The position numbers were made by a program, and so were the translations under genes. The notes beneath the pieces were generated by a model. That model saw only the letters and a list, made by a program, of their open reading frames with translations, did not search any database and had not been told where the DNA came from. A stretch of DNA of 64,000 nucleotides, taken from assembly GCA_018266735.1 (NCBI GenBank), contig JAFDZT010000007.1, forward strand, positions 62,001-126,000. Reading direction: 5' to 3'. Below are positions 27,325-36,147 of this stretch, in pieces (positions within the stretch are counted from its first letter, which is position 1; each line of letters opens with the position of its first letter). The DNA is from Bacteroidota bacterium (GTDB lineage: Bacteria > Bacteroidota > Ignavibacteria > Kapaibacteriales > Kapaibacteriaceae).

Positions 27325-29492
27325 ACCAGGCCGCGGCGTTTCCGGAGGAACCACTCGGTGGCGAACATGGCAATGGCGGCAGCAAGGAGCCAAGGAAGGC
27401 TCCACAGGGCCGTTTCGCGTTCGGAGGTGACCGTGGTGGCCTTGAATCGAGGATTGGCGCGAATGGCCGAGATGAGGCCCTCCACGCTGTCGGCGCGCGT
27501 GAACGTGCCACCCGTGCGGGCGGCGAGCTGACGGAGCAGTTCAATGTCCATGGTGGTCGAGGCGTACTCGATCGAAAGATCGCTCACCGAAAAGCTACCA
27601 TTGTCCGAACCGAGGTCCTGCCCTTTCGCCGTGGCCTTGCCGGTATAGGTGTAGTCACCTGCCGGCAACACGCCAACAACACTGGCATAGCGACCGTTGG
27701 CTTGCGGAGCCATCACGATGCGCTTCTCGATACCGTTGCCCTTGATCGTTACGGACACATCAGCACCGTCAACAGGGGCATACGATGCATCGGTGACGGA
27801 GGCCGTGAACTCGACGAGTTCGCCGGAGGCGTAGAGGAGTCGACCCGGCTTGATGCGTACATGCTTGGCGTCCTCACGTACCGAGAGCCACTGCATGGAA
27901 TTGTCGATGAACTGTGAGAACACATCGGTCACAACCGCGCCGCGAGCCTGTCCGGGCCCAACGCCCAAGAGCTTCCACCGATACAGACCATAGGCGAGCA
28001 CGGCAAGACTCTTGACGCGATCGGTCTCGCGTTTCATGATGAGTGGTTCTTGCATGGGAACATTGTTCACGCGCGAGGTGGCAAGGATCGTGGACTGCGG
28101 CGCCGCACGTACGAACGTCTCTGTGCGGTATACCGGAGGCAGATCGTTCCAGCGCTTGGCATCATCGTCATCGCCAACGATCTTCAAGATCGGGTCTGAT
28201 GTGGCAGAGCGTTGCACGTCGGAGCTGACCATCATTTCATTCGTACGTGTTGCGGCCACCGTGAATGGCAGCACATCAGCAAGGGCACCGAGCTTTCCAT
28301 AGTCGGTGGCCTGCGAGGGGATGAACATCAATGAGCAACCGCGTTGCGCGGCCGTTGCGACAACGTCGACGACGGAGGCGGGTGACGAAGCGATCGGGAA
28401 TCCGATGAGCACGCATGCTTCAGCGTTCATGAAGGCCGCCGCTGTTGGTACGCCTTCGTAGAACTCTGCGCCCTGCTTCTGCACGAAGGAGACGATCTCG
28501 AGGTCCTTGTTGCGTTGTAGCGCAGCGCGAACGAACGTCACATCGGCACTGGGCGCCCCCGCGATGAGCACTACTCTGCGTTTCTTCTCCAGCACTGTGA
28601 TGTAGTCGATCACAGAATTGTTGCGCGTACTGAACTCACCCGGTAGGTCGAGCACCTTCGCTGTGATCTTCTGCATGCCTGCCTGTGTTGGCGTGTAGGA
28701 GAACGTGAGCGATGTCCGCTCGCTTCCCGATCGGATGGCCACATTCTGTCGACCGATCTCAGTGTTCCCGCGCATCAGCACCACCGTTGCCGTTGTTGCT
28801 GCGAAGCCGGTCGAGCGGAGCTCGACGGAGATGGGAACGGCCTGACCGATGTAGCACACTGCGTTGGCATTCAGCGACATGGCCACAACGTCCTTTGGTT
28901 GCGTCGTGTCGCCTACACCCACGGTGTAGATAGGAAGTCCGCTTCGTTCTGCGCCATAGATGGGATTGTCCCCTGCCGTGATCGTTCCATCGCTGACAAG
29001 TACGACGGCTCCGTACGAGCGCTCCATGGCCGCATTGGACACGCTTCGTAGCGCCGCGCTGATGTCGGTGCGCTGTCCGTTGAACTGCAATGAATCCACC
29101 GACGGATCTTCGATGGTTCGCGAACGCGCGTCGAACAGAATGACATCTGCATCCGATCCGGCGTCACGGAACAACGTCGCCGCGGCTGCCCGCATCGATG
29201 CGGCACGATCGCCGCCAAGGTCTTTCATGCCGGCCGACCTCGACACATCGACGAGCACGGCCAGCCGTGGCGCGCGCTGTTCAGAACGGATGTAGCGAAG
29301 CACGGGCTCGAACAACGTGATCAGCAGCAATGCCAGAGCAAGGGTTCGCAGGGTGGCAAGGATGATCTTCCACGGACGCGTGATCTCGGGCTGCGTGCGC
29401 GCATACGTGAACGTGGCGGCCGCACCGGCAACCACCACGAGAAGAAGATAGATCCACGCCGAACCGGAGAACAGGATGCTGATCGTTTCCAT
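27321..29492 (-). CDS. Membrane protein with VWA domain
   Basis: This 723-residue protein starts at ATG 29492 with GGCGG upstream; an extension to 29543 lacks support and would run into the tRNA promoter. Two N-terminal membrane spans (AWIYLLLVVVAGAAATF; ILATLRTLALALLLITLF) are followed by a VWA-like domain (RLAVLVDVSRSAGMKD, with Ala replacing the third MIDAS residue; VVLVSDGTITAGDN), two or three Ig-like modules, a glutamine-amidotransferase-like region and a final span (LLAAAIAMFATEWFLRKR). This is the common large BatA-like membrane protein of Bacteroidetes relatives. Function is unknown. It is operonic with the Ogg gene. Confidence 0.7.
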   Translation of the reverse strand: METISILFSGSAWIYLLLVVVAGAAATFTYARTQPEITRPWKIILATLRTLALALLLITLFEPVLRYIRSEQRAPRLAVLVDVSRSAGMKDLGGDRAASMRAAAATLFRDAGSDADVILFDARSRTIEDPSVDSLQFNGQRTDISAALRSVSNAAMERSYGAVVLVSDGTITAGDNPIYGAERSGLPIYTVGVGDTTQPKDVVAMSLNANAVCYIGQAVPISVELRSTGFAATTATVVLMRGNTEIGRQNVAIRSGSERTSLTFSYTPTQAGMQKITAKVLDLPGEFSTRNNSVIDYITVLEKKRRVVLIAGAPSADVTFVRAALQRNKDLEIVSFVQKQGAEFYEGVPTAAAFMNAEACVLIGFPIASSPASVVDVVATAAQRGCSLMFIPSQATDYGKLGALADVLPFTVAATRTNEMMVSSDVQRSATSDPILKIVGDDDDAKRWNDLPPVYRTETFVRAAPQSTILATSRVNNVPMQEPLIMKRETDRVKSLAVLAYGLYRWKLLGVGPGQARGAVVTDVFSQFIDNSMQWLSVREDAKHVRIKPGRLLYASGELVEFTASVTDASYAPVDGADVSVTIKGNGIEKRIVMAPQANGRYASVVGVLPAGDYTYTGKATAKGQDLGSDNGSFSVSDLSIEYASTTMDIELLRQLAARTGGTFTRADSVEGLISAIRANPRFKATTVTSERETALWSLPWLLAAAIAMFATEWFLRKRRGLV

Positions 29493-29504
29493 GCCGCCTT
29501 TCAA

Positions 29505-29535
29505 TTTGCAATCGAGAATGCGTTCCGTAATTTTG
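29505..29535 (+). promoter_or_regulatory. Bacteroidetes-type promoter of tRNA-Pro
   Basis: TTTG at 29505-29508, a 19-base spacer, and TAATTTTG at 29528-29535 exactly match TTTG-N19-TAnnTTTG. The mature tRNA begins 10 bases after the -7 element, so the start site is only a few bases before the tRNA. Confidence 0.8.
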
Positions 29536-29544
29536 AACCGCACT

Positions 29545-29618
29545 CGGGGTGTGGCTCAGCCCGGTAGAGCACCTCGTTCGGGACGAGGGGGTCGGAGGTT
29601 CAAATCCTCTCACCCCGA
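29545..29618 (+). tRNA. tRNA-Pro (anticodon CGG)
   Basis: This 74-nt cloverleaf has acceptor stem CGGGGTG/CACCCCG and discriminator A. The D arm is in GGCTCAGCCCGGTAGAGC. The anticodon stem CCTCG/CGAGG encloses loop TTCGGGA, so the anticodon is CGG (reads CCG). The T arm is TCGGAGGTTCAAATCCTCT-like with GTTCAAAT. CCA is not encoded. It has its own promoter just upstream and an intrinsic terminator 11 bases downstream. Confidence 0.96.
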
Positions 29619-29629
29619 CGCAGTGACGG

Positions 29630-29665
29630 AAAAACCCGTTATGTCGTATGGCATAGCGGGTTTTT
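29630..29665 (+). terminator. Intrinsic terminator after tRNA-Pro
   Basis: AAAAACCCGTTATG (29630-29643) pairs with CATAGCGGGTTTTT (29652-29665) with one mismatch, ending in a T run. The A run on the other side means it could also stop leftward transcription. Confidence 0.9.
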
Positions 29666-29693
29666 CTTTGTGTGACTGCCACGCAAAGATACG

Positions 29694-30422
29694 TTACGAG
29701 CGGGCGCTCTCCGGCAACAAGATCACGAAGCTCTGCGCCACCACAAGACTCGTGCAGTAGAAGAAGGCCATCTCTTCCCAGGGCAGGATCGATGCAACTC
29801 GCAGACCGGTGATGCGGCGTGCATCGAAGAACCAGATCCCCTCTCGCACGGCCTTCACGTCGGCCAGCGTGAGATACGTTCCCATCACGAGCGTGGGGAT
29901 CACAACGGCAGGCCAACGCGGGATGAGCACGGGCCACCCAACGATCCATTGCAACACGATCACGGGCGCGAACCACAAGAACAGATGCCATGCATAGTGC
30001 AGGTGCGGACGCGTCGTGGGGATACGACGCGTGCGCCATGCGATGACGATCCATCCGATCAGGAGAATCGAGAGTGCAATGGCCGTTCGCAGATCGGTGA
30101 TCGATGCATCGATCGAATGCCAACCACCAAGATGGACGATCACGAACGTTAGCAAGGCCACCTGTGTGGTCTGAATGCAGAAGAACGCATACTCCTCGAC
30201 CGGAAGCGCGTTGATACGACGCCAGATCCGATCGTCGGGAAAGTCCCAGATGCCGTAGCGGACGGCAATTGCGTCCCATGGTGAGGTGACGATCATCACG
30301 ATGCCAAGAAGAGCGGCAAGGGTGATCGTATGTGCGCTCGTCCATCCGAGCCACCATGCAAGCGGAAGGAGGAGAAGGAGAACAGGAAGATTGAAGACGA
30401 CGTGGAAGCGGGAGTAGGTCAT
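29694..30422 (-). CDS. Lycopene cyclase (fused CrtYcd/CarR-type)
   Basis: This 242-residue membrane protein has about seven spans and two copies of the heterodimeric lycopene-cyclase unit. The first copy contains PWDAIAVRYGIWDF, DRIWRRINALPVEEYAFF. The second has GIWFFDARRITGLRVASILPWEEMAFF. The P-x-E-E and W-D/GIW motifs are those of CrtYc/CrtYd, which cyclise lycopene ends to beta-ionone rings in the membrane. No other carotenoid genes are nearby. Its ATG overlaps the stop of the upstream sensor kinase gene. Confidence 0.85.
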   Translation of the reverse strand: MTYSRFHVVFNLPVLLLLLPLAWWLGWTSAHTITLAALLGIVMIVTSPWDAIAVRYGIWDFPDDRIWRRINALPVEEYAFFCIQTTQVALLTFVIVHLGGWHSIDASITDLRTAIALSILLIGWIVIAWRTRRIPTTRPHLHYAWHLFLWFAPVIVLQWIVGWPVLIPRWPAVVIPTLVMGTYLTLADVKAVREGIWFFDARRITGLRVASILPWEEMAFFYCTSLVVAQSFVILLPESARS

Positions 30423-32356
30423 GCCATTTTACGAACGATGGTCAACGGACCTCGCTCTGAATCGTCAACGGCCAACGGAAGTTCCACGTAGAAAGAAGCT
30501 CCTTTGCCGGGCGTGCTTTCGCACCAAACATGACCGTTCAACGATTCGACATCCCGTTTCACGATATGCAGTCCAAGTCCGGTGCTGTGTTCACCGGCCG
30601 TTGGAGTTGATGAGAGCTTTTGGAAGGGCTCGAACAGTAATGGCATTTCTTCCGGAGAAATTCCCGGACCTTCATCCGTAACGCTGAACAGCACAACCGG
30701 TTTGCCGTTGCCCTTTGTGGATTGTGTGTGTCGCATCGTCACACGAACAGTGCTATTCGGTGGCGAGAACTTCACGGCATTCGACAAGAGATTCCCCGCG
30801 ATCGTTACCAGGTGTTGTTCCGTAGCGATCACTGGGTAGGACGTGGCGTCAGCGTCGGTGACGATCTCGATGTGCTTGTCACGCGCTGCATACCCGGCTT
30901 GCATGACGATATGCGTCCAGACCGTGGCTGCATTGACGAGTGAGACCTCTTCATGTCGCTCTCGTTCAGTGCGTGCACGTTCGAGCAATGATGTGATCAG
31001 GTCGAACATCCGTGACGAGATGGTCAGGATCTGTGCTTCGAGCTCACGACGTTCCTTCGTATGCATGAGCGGATCTGCCGTGAGGAGTGCCGCAATGGAA
31101 CGGATCGTGCTGAGTGGGTTCTTGAGCTCGTGAGCAATGAAGGCGAGGTACTCGGATTTCTGTGTGTTCAATTCTTCGAGTCGACGCACAGCTTCGGCAA
31201 GTTCAACGTTGCGGAGACGTTCGATCTCTGCCATGTTCTTCGAGTGCTGCACTTCGTACTTCGAACGGATGTAGGAAAGTCGGTGATCCATTCGCGTGCG
31301 CGTATCAGCCTCTTTCGTTTCGACGATATGACGATAGATCGGGCTCGCCTTGTCATACATGCCAAGCGCGGAATACGCATCGGCAACGTCAAGCTCCGCT
31401 TCGGATGCATCGCCCTCCAGGCCCATGGCATGCATCTCTTCTTTCGTTCGGAGCGCCATTTCAAGACTCTCGGCGTACCGGCCTTCTGCGAGCATTACCT
31501 TTGCATTTGCCAATTGCACATACAGTGTGCCGGGACTCTTCGGGAACTGCGTTGAAAGCTCCAACCCCTCATCGATCACATCCCGCGCATTGCCAACTTC
31601 ATTCTTCAGGAGATACGAATACGCCAGGCTGTAGTAATTGGAGAGGTGGTCGATCGGCTCGGAGAACTTCTTATCGATATCCAGCGCCATCTGTGAATAC
31701 ATGATCGCTGCATCGTAATCGCCGCTGCGACGCTGATAGGAGGCCATGTTGGAATACGCCTTGGCCAATCCCACAAGGTCCCCCATCTTCTTGAAGACCT
31801 CGATGGTGCGCGACGCATAGTTCAACGATGTCTCGGTATCGTAGATCAACAGGTCGAAGAACGGTGACATGTTCGTGAGCACCTTTGCTTCGAGGATCTC
31901 ATCCTCCACTTCTTGCGCGATCTCGAGGCACTGTTCGTAATACGAAAGTGACGTTGCGAAATCGCCAAGCCGATGGTACACATTCCCGATGTTCAGCAGC
32001 ACCTTCCCCACATCATGCGTTGCATCGGAGGATCTGAACAACCGTTCCGCTTCCTTGTAGTGATTCAAGGCATCGTCAAAGCGCGAACGGATGAAACAGT
32101 AGACACCAAGTTCGTTGATGGACCGACCGAGGCCGATCACGTCATAGTTCGCCGTTGCATAGTTGAAGGCACGACGTGCATGCACTTCCCCTTCGTCCGT
32201 CTTTCCCATGTGGATGCAGGCACGGGAAAGGAGCAAGGCGGCACGGACACGCAACTGAACGTCGCGATCCTTCGATGCCAGCTCCTCCGCTTCGGCCGCG
32301 ATCTCCATCGTGCGTGGCGGATCGCTCCGCACGTAGGACTCAGCCTCCTGCAACAT
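30419..32356 (-). CDS. Soluble TPR-sensor histidine kinase
   Basis: This kinase has about 645 residues from ATG 32356; a TTG at 32434 would add 26 residues but falls near the preceding terminator. Residues 1 to about 370 are TPR repeats (for example LLNIGNVYHRLGDFATSLSYYEQ). The kinase core follows: H box EYLAFIAHELKNPLSTIRS, N box NLLSNAVKFSPPN, G1 VTDEGPGISPEEMP, and G2 HSTGLGLHIVK. There are no membrane spans and no receiver domain, so it is a cytoplasmic kinase of the Bacteroidetes TPR type. Its response regulator is not adjacent; the OmpR-type regulator at 59440 is an unlinked orphan. It is co-transcribed with the lycopene cyclase gene. Confidence 0.88.
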   Translation of the reverse strand: MLQEAESYVRSDPPRTMEIAAEAEELASKDRDVQLRVRAALLLSRACIHMGKTDEGEVHARRAFNYATANYDVIGLGRSINELGVYCFIRSRFDDALNHYKEAERLFRSSDATHDVGKVLLNIGNVYHRLGDFATSLSYYEQCLEIAQEVEDEILEAKVLTNMSPFFDLLIYDTETSLNYASRTIEVFKKMGDLVGLAKAYSNMASYQRRSGDYDAAIMYSQMALDIDKKFSEPIDHLSNYYSLAYSYLLKNEVGNARDVIDEGLELSTQFPKSPGTLYVQLANAKVMLAEGRYAESLEMALRTKEEMHAMGLEGDASEAELDVADAYSALGMYDKASPIYRHIVETKEADTRTRMDHRLSYIRSKYEVQHSKNMAEIERLRNVELAEAVRRLEELNTQKSEYLAFIAHELKNPLSTIRSIAALLTADPLMHTKERRELEAQILTISSRMFDLITSLLERARTERERHEEVSLVNAATVWTHIVMQAGYAARDKHIEIVTDADATSYPVIATEQHLVTIAGNLLSNAVKFSPPNSTVRVTMRHTQSTKGNGKPVVLFSVTDEGPGISPEEMPLLFEPFQKLSSTPTAGEHSTGLGLHIVKRDVESLNGHVWCESTPGKGASFYVELPLAVDDSERGPLTIVRKMA

Positions 32357-32416
32357 GCTGTGCAATATGGGGTTTACATTTACCACCGACGGTAAAAGTA
32401 CGTATTCCTGCTGTGG

Positions 32417-32443
32417 AAAAAAAAGCGGATCCAAAGGATCCGC
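32417..32443 (-). terminator. Intrinsic terminator after the 32507-32920 gene
   Basis: GCGGATCC (32425-32432), loop AAA, GGATCCGC (32436-32443) is a perfect 8-bp stem. Reading leftward it is followed by eight T residues (A run at 32417-32424 on the plus strand). Confidence 0.9.
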
Positions 32444-32453
32444 TCATTTTCTA

Positions 32454-32509
32454 CTTGTCACTTGTCACTCGTCACTCGTCACTCGTCACTTGTCACTTGT
32501 CACTCGTCA
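32454..32509 (-). repeat. 7-bp tandem repeat with stop codons in all frames
   Basis: Eight consecutive units of CTYGTCA on the plus strand read TGACRAG on the minus strand, the sense of the adjoining gene. The gene's own TGA (32507-32509) is the first. Because the period is 7, successive TGA triplets fall in rotating frames. The block lies between that stop codon and the terminator. Confidence 0.9.
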
Positions 32510-32920
32510 CTTCTTCTGTGCTTCTTTCGCCGCCTCTTGGATCGACGTGGTGATCTCCTTGAACTTCTCTGCTTCGGCGCCCTTCAGGGATGCTCGCTGC
32601 ATTAGGAGGAACAAGTTCTGTGCGACGTCCAGCTTCAGATCGACCGTGATCACGTCGTCGTCCTTCTTGCCGGCCTTGGCAGCGGCTTCTGCTGCCGATG
32701 TGAGGGTCTTCTTCACTTCGATGAAAGCATCAACTTCGTTGCCCTTGATATCCACGCCACCAATGAAATTGGCCACGGCCTTCACATCACCCAACTTGAG
32801 TTTTGGCTTGATGGTCACCACTTCTGCTTGCGTTGGCGACAGGTTCTGTTGTGCAGAAACGACCGTTGTACCAGCGATCAACGTGCATGCCACAAGGGCG
32901 CTAAGGAGAATGTGCTTCAC
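32507..32920 (-). CDS. Small exported protein, unknown function
   Basis: This 137-residue protein has a signal peptide (MKHILLSALVACTLIAGTTVVSAQ). The mature part is lysine- and alanine-rich and helical, with KAVANFIGGVDIKGNEVDAF in the middle and a C-terminal QEAAKEAQKK tail. I do not recognise a family. The -7 element TACCTTTG at 32965-32972 gives a leader of about 40 bases. It has its own terminator at 32417-32443, so it is a single-gene transcript, which suggests an abundant small periplasmic or surface protein. Confidence 0.6.
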   Translation of the reverse strand: MKHILLSALVACTLIAGTTVVSAQQNLSPTQAEVVTIKPKLKLGDVKAVANFIGGVDIKGNEVDAFIEVKKTLTSAAEAAAKAGKKDDDVITVDLKLDVAQNLFLLMQRASLKGAEAEKFKEITTSIQEAAKEAQKK

Positions 32921-32964
32921 GGATGTAGATCCTGAAAATTGAACATGGAATTGGCTAAGGGCTA

Positions 32965-32972
32965 CAAAGGTA
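32965..32972 (-). promoter_or_regulatory. Bacteroidetes-type -7 element (TACCTTTG)
   Basis: On the minus strand TACCTTTG matches TAnnTTTG about 45 bases before the 32920 start codon. A TTTG lies upstream but only 14 bases away, which is shorter than the usual 19-21, so only the -7 part is well supported. Confidence 0.45.
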
Positions 32973-32983
32973 GGGGTTTCCCA

Positions 32984-34315
32984 CTACAAATCCACACCTA
33001 GGGAAAACCTGTGAAGAAGTGCAGCAGAGCCGAATGTGCTCATGGCGTAGTCGATCTTGATGGTCTTGACGACGAGACCAAAGCCGGCGGAAAGACCGGT
33101 GAGCTGCGAGGCCACATTCACATCACTCGTGTTCCGGGTGGAATTGTCGTAGCCAACACGTAAACGGACGGCTTTGCCGACGTAGAGTTCTCCACCAACA
33201 CTGAAGTTCAAGAACCGGTCCAGGAACGAGGGAACCTCGTCGGCCAGGTGGATCAGGGACACATTGACAAGAAGTGGGAGGCCCTTCAAGCGATGATTCA
33301 CACCCAACCTTACATCAACCGGCATACGATCGCGCGTACCGTCATAGGTGGAAAGCTGCGCTCCAAGATTGAGGATGGAGAACGCAAGGTTGGTGCGTGA
33401 TTGCGGGATGCGAACCAACAGTCCGGCATCAAGGGCCAAGGCTGTCGAGACCATGTCATCGATGCCACTGTAGATGAACTTCGCCGTTGCACCATACGTG
33501 ATGAGCGAATCGATCTCGTTCGCGTAGGAGACACCGATGGCCAAGTCCTGCGAGTTGAACGTTCCGGTGCGGACGCCTTGTCGGTCGGCACGCTCGAATG
33601 AACCGTAGCTCGTGTAGATCACACTGGCCGCCACGGAACCGAACCCGTCGATGTGGTCGGTATAAGCGGCGAGACCGGAGTTGATGTCGAGCGTATGCTT
33701 CAAGAACGTGGCCGATGTCTGCGGTCCGTCGAGCACCGGCAGAACGGCAGGGTTGAGGAACAACGTACTGATATCGTCGGTGAGGGCATTGGTAGCGCCA
33801 CCGAGGCCGGCAGCACGCGCCGACATGTTGTACCGCAAGAACGGGAAGATGGTGGCCTGTTGTGCCACGGCCGCGCCACCGCAGAAACAGAGAACGAGGA
33901 TCAGGGCAAGGGCCTTGCGAACGGCATCGGTGAACACGGACGGAGGCCGCACCATACGCCAATCGGACGAGCGCACAAAGGCGTGCTTCGTGTAGCCCGT
34001 GGTGAGAACGGTGCCATTGCGTTCGATGGAATACGAAAGCTGGATCATGGCCGATCCTTGATCGGGCACATACGTCGTGTGGATGTCGAGCACGTCGTCG
34101 TAATAGGCCGGCTGTTTATACTCCACATGTGCTTCCATGACTGGCAATAAAAGTCCACGTTGTTCAAGGTCTGCATACGGTAGATCCATCGCGCGCAAGA
34201 GCTCTGTACGTCCGATCTCGAAGAACATCAGGTAGTTGCCGTTGTAGACAATTCCCATTTTGTCCGTATCTGCATACCGTACGCGCACCGACGTTGTGTG
34301 CGAGATCGCTTGCAT
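32984..34315 (-). CDS. Acyl-CoA thioesterase (YbgC/FadM-like) fused in frame to T9SS protein PorQ
   Basis: This 443-residue frame contains two proteins. Residues 1 to about 133 are a hotdog thioesterase (VRYADTDKMGIVYNGNYLMF with catalytic Asp, ending RPPSVFTDAVR as in free-standing thioesterases). Residues about 134-152 look like a signal peptide (ALALILVLCFCGGAAVAQQ). Residues 153-443 match PorQ, the T9SS-associated outer-membrane barrel (FPFLRYNMSARAAGLGGATN, then FLNPAVLP). Either the stop between two genes has been lost, or PorQ is translated from an internal start. Met121 (33955) and GTG Val127 (33937) are candidates. A true fusion would put a folded enzyme ahead of an export signal, which is hard to export. 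It lies 2 bases after parB. Confidence 0.8.
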   Translation of the reverse strand: MQAISHTTSVRVRYADTDKMGIVYNGNYLMFFEIGRTELLRAMDLPYADLEQRGLLLPVMEAHVEYKQPAYYDDVLDIHTTYVPDQGSAMIQLSYSIERNGTVLTTGYTKHAFVRSSDWRMVRPPSVFTDAVRKALALILVLCFCGGAAVAQQATIFPFLRYNMSARAAGLGGATNALTDDISTLFLNPAVLPVLDGPQTSATFLKHTLDINSGLAAYTDHIDGFGSVAASVIYTSYGSFERADRQGVRTGTFNSQDLAIGVSYANEIDSLITYGATAKFIYSGIDDMVSTALALDAGLLVRIPQSRTNLAFSILNLGAQLSTYDGTRDRMPVDVRLGVNHRLKGLPLLVNVSLIHLADEVPSFLDRFLNFSVGGELYVGKAVRLRVGYDNSTRNTSDVNVASQLTGLSAGFGLVVKTIKIDYAMSTFGSAALLHRFSLGVDL

Positions 34316-34317
34316 GC

Positions 34318-35286
34318 TCAGGAGCCCTTCGTTCCATCGATGGCCGAGAACAATTCCAGCAAACGTTCAAGTTCTTCCAGAGAGTAGAACTCGATCTCGA
34401 TGACCCCCTCCTCGCCGCCTTTCATCTTGAGCTTGACCTGTGTTTGCAAGAGATGGCGCAGTGAGTTCTCGAGTTCGGCAACAGAGGCGGACGTATCGGC
34501 ACGACCGCCGTCGATTGGTGAAGAGATGAGGACGGTTTTATTGTTGACGGAGACGATGTCGCCATTCTTTGAAATGTCCTTGCGGCCAAGTTCAATGTCC
34601 TTGACGAGGGTCTCGGTCTTTCGAACCGACAGATCGTGTGTGATCACTTCGCGGAGCACGGAACGTTGTGCGCGCTCATCCGAGAGTGCTGCCATTGCAC
34701 GTGCATGGCCCATGGAGATAGAACGTTTGACGAGGGCGGACTGCACTTCGATGGGCAGCTTCAACAATCGGAGGAAGTTGGCGACGGTCGATCGGTCCTT
34801 GCCGACGCGGGCCGCTACTTCGTCCTGCGTGAGGTCGTACTCCTCGATGAGCATTTGATAGCTGGTGGCCACTTCGAGAGCATTGAGATTTTCCCGTTGC
34901 AGATTCTCGATGATGGCAATGGCGATCATCTGTTCGTCGTTGGCAACGTTGATCTGATAGGCAGGGATCTGTGTGAGTCCGGCAAGCTTGGCTGCGCGAA
35001 GTCGACGTTCACCGCTGACGAGTTCATAGTGGTCGAACACCTTGCGCACCGTGATGGGCTGAACGACGCCATGCACGCGGATCGAGGCGGCAAGCTCTTG
35101 CAGGGCCGTCGGATCGAATTCTTTGCGCGGCTGATACGGATTCGGGCGCACCTTATCCACATCCACAAAGGCAATGCCGGCGCTTCCGTCAGAATCGTCG
35201 ACGATGGTCTGTTGCGATGTGTTCTCAGGCTTGATGAGGTCGCGCGGGATGAGCGCTCCAATGCCCTTTCCTAGTCCACCCTTCAT
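34318..35286 (-). CDS. parB: Chromosome partitioning protein ParB
   Basis: This 322-residue CTP-dependent DNA clamp loads at parS and interacts with ParA and SMC. Visible parts are the N-terminal [13 protein letters not shown] (ParA-stimulating basic segment), the ParB/Srx CTPase domain with [10 protein letters not shown] and the conserved [26 protein letters not shown], a helix-turn-helix ([24 protein letters not shown]), and a C-terminal dimer domain. The ATG overlaps the parA stop. I found no clear parS (TGTTTCACGTGAAACA-like) in the window. Confidence 0.95.
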   Translation of the reverse strand: MKGGLGKGIGALIPRDLIKPENTSQQTIVDDSDGSAGIAFVDVDKVRPNPYQPRKEFDPTALQELAASIRVHGVVQPITVRKVFDHYELVSGERRLRAAKLAGLTQIPAYQINVANDEQMIAIAIIENLQRENLNALEVATSYQMLIEEYDLTQDEVAARVGKDRSTVANFLRLLKLPIEVQSALVKRSISMGHARAMAALSDERAQRSVLREVITHDLSVRKTETLVKDIELGRKDISKNGDIVSVNNKTVLISSPIDGGRADTSASVAELENSLRHLLQTQVKLKMKGGEEGVIEIEFYSLEELERLLELFSAIDGTKGS

Positions 35287-36068
35287 GCTTCCACCTCCGG
35301 AACGATGCCATTCTTCGTCATGATCTCATTGGCAAGTTCCAAATAGTTCTGCGCGCCGATGCTGGAGGCATCGTAGAGCAGTGCGGGCTTCCCGTGACTC
35401 GGTGCCTCGCTCAAGCGGACGTTCCGAGCGATGACGGTGCGACAGGCCTTGTCTTCGAAGTGACGTCGGACTTCGTCCACCACTTGATTCGACAATCGCA
35501 AGCGACTGTCATACATGGTAAGCAGGACGCCTTCGATGTCAAGCTTCGGATTGGTCGAACGTCGAACGATGGCAATGGTGTTGAGCAACTGTCCGAGTCC
35601 TTCGAGTGCATAGAATTCGCACTGCACCGGAATGAGCACGGAGTCGGCCGCCGTGAGCGCATTCAACGTGAGCAGACCGAGTGATGGCGGACAGTCGATG
35701 ACGATGAAGTCGTAGTCGTTGCGAACACTCTGCAGAATACGCTTCATCAGGTATTCACGATTTGGAATGTTCACGAGCTCGATCTCTGCGCCCACCAGAT
35801 TGATGTGCGACGGGACAACATCAAGATGCGGAAGTGCCGTCTTGCAGACGGTCTGCTCCACCGGAAGACCGTTGACGAGGACCTCGTAGACGGTCTTTTC
35901 GAGCGCCGATGTGTCGATGCCATAGCCATGTGTTGCATTGGCCTGTGGATCGATGTCGACCAGCAAGGTGCGTTGCTCGGCCGCCGCGAGTGAAGCTGCG
36001 AGATTGACAGATGTCGTGGTCTTTCCCACGCCACCCTTCTGATTTGCTACGGCGATGACCTTACCCAT
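35283..36068 (-). CDS. parA: Chromosome partitioning ATPase ParA
   Basis: This 261-residue Soj-type ATPase has the deviant Walker A motif [14 protein letters not shown], Walker A' residues [12 protein letters not shown], and Walker [13 protein letters not shown]. The short length without an N-terminal HTH marks the chromosomal type. It binds nucleoid DNA as an ATP dimer and moves ParB complexes. It is encoded 79 bases after sprA and overlaps parB, an unusual neighbourhood for the pair. Confidence 0.96.
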   Translation of the reverse strand: MGKVIAVANQKGGVGKTTTSVNLAASLAAAEQRTLLVDIDPQANATHGYGIDTSALEKTVYEVLVNGLPVEQTVCKTALPHLDVVPSHINLVGAEIELVNIPNREYLMKRILQSVRNDYDFIVIDCPPSLGLLTLNALTAADSVLIPVQCEFYALEGLGQLLNTIAIVRRSTNPKLDIEGVLLTMYDSRLRLSNQVVDEVRRHFEDKACRTVIARNVRLSEAPSHGKPALLYDASSIGAQNYLELANEIMTKNGIVPEVEA

Positions 36069-36147
36069 GATTTCCTACGATGCGAGTGCGATGCGAGAAC
36101 GAGAGTGAAAACGCAAATTACACAGTTTTCACAAGCGTTCCACGCCG

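Noticed and set aside
29640..29760. Small plus-strand gene after tRNA-Pro
   Set aside because: The frame runs through the tRNA and terminator and overlaps the end of the lycopene cyclase gene; no start signal or family features.
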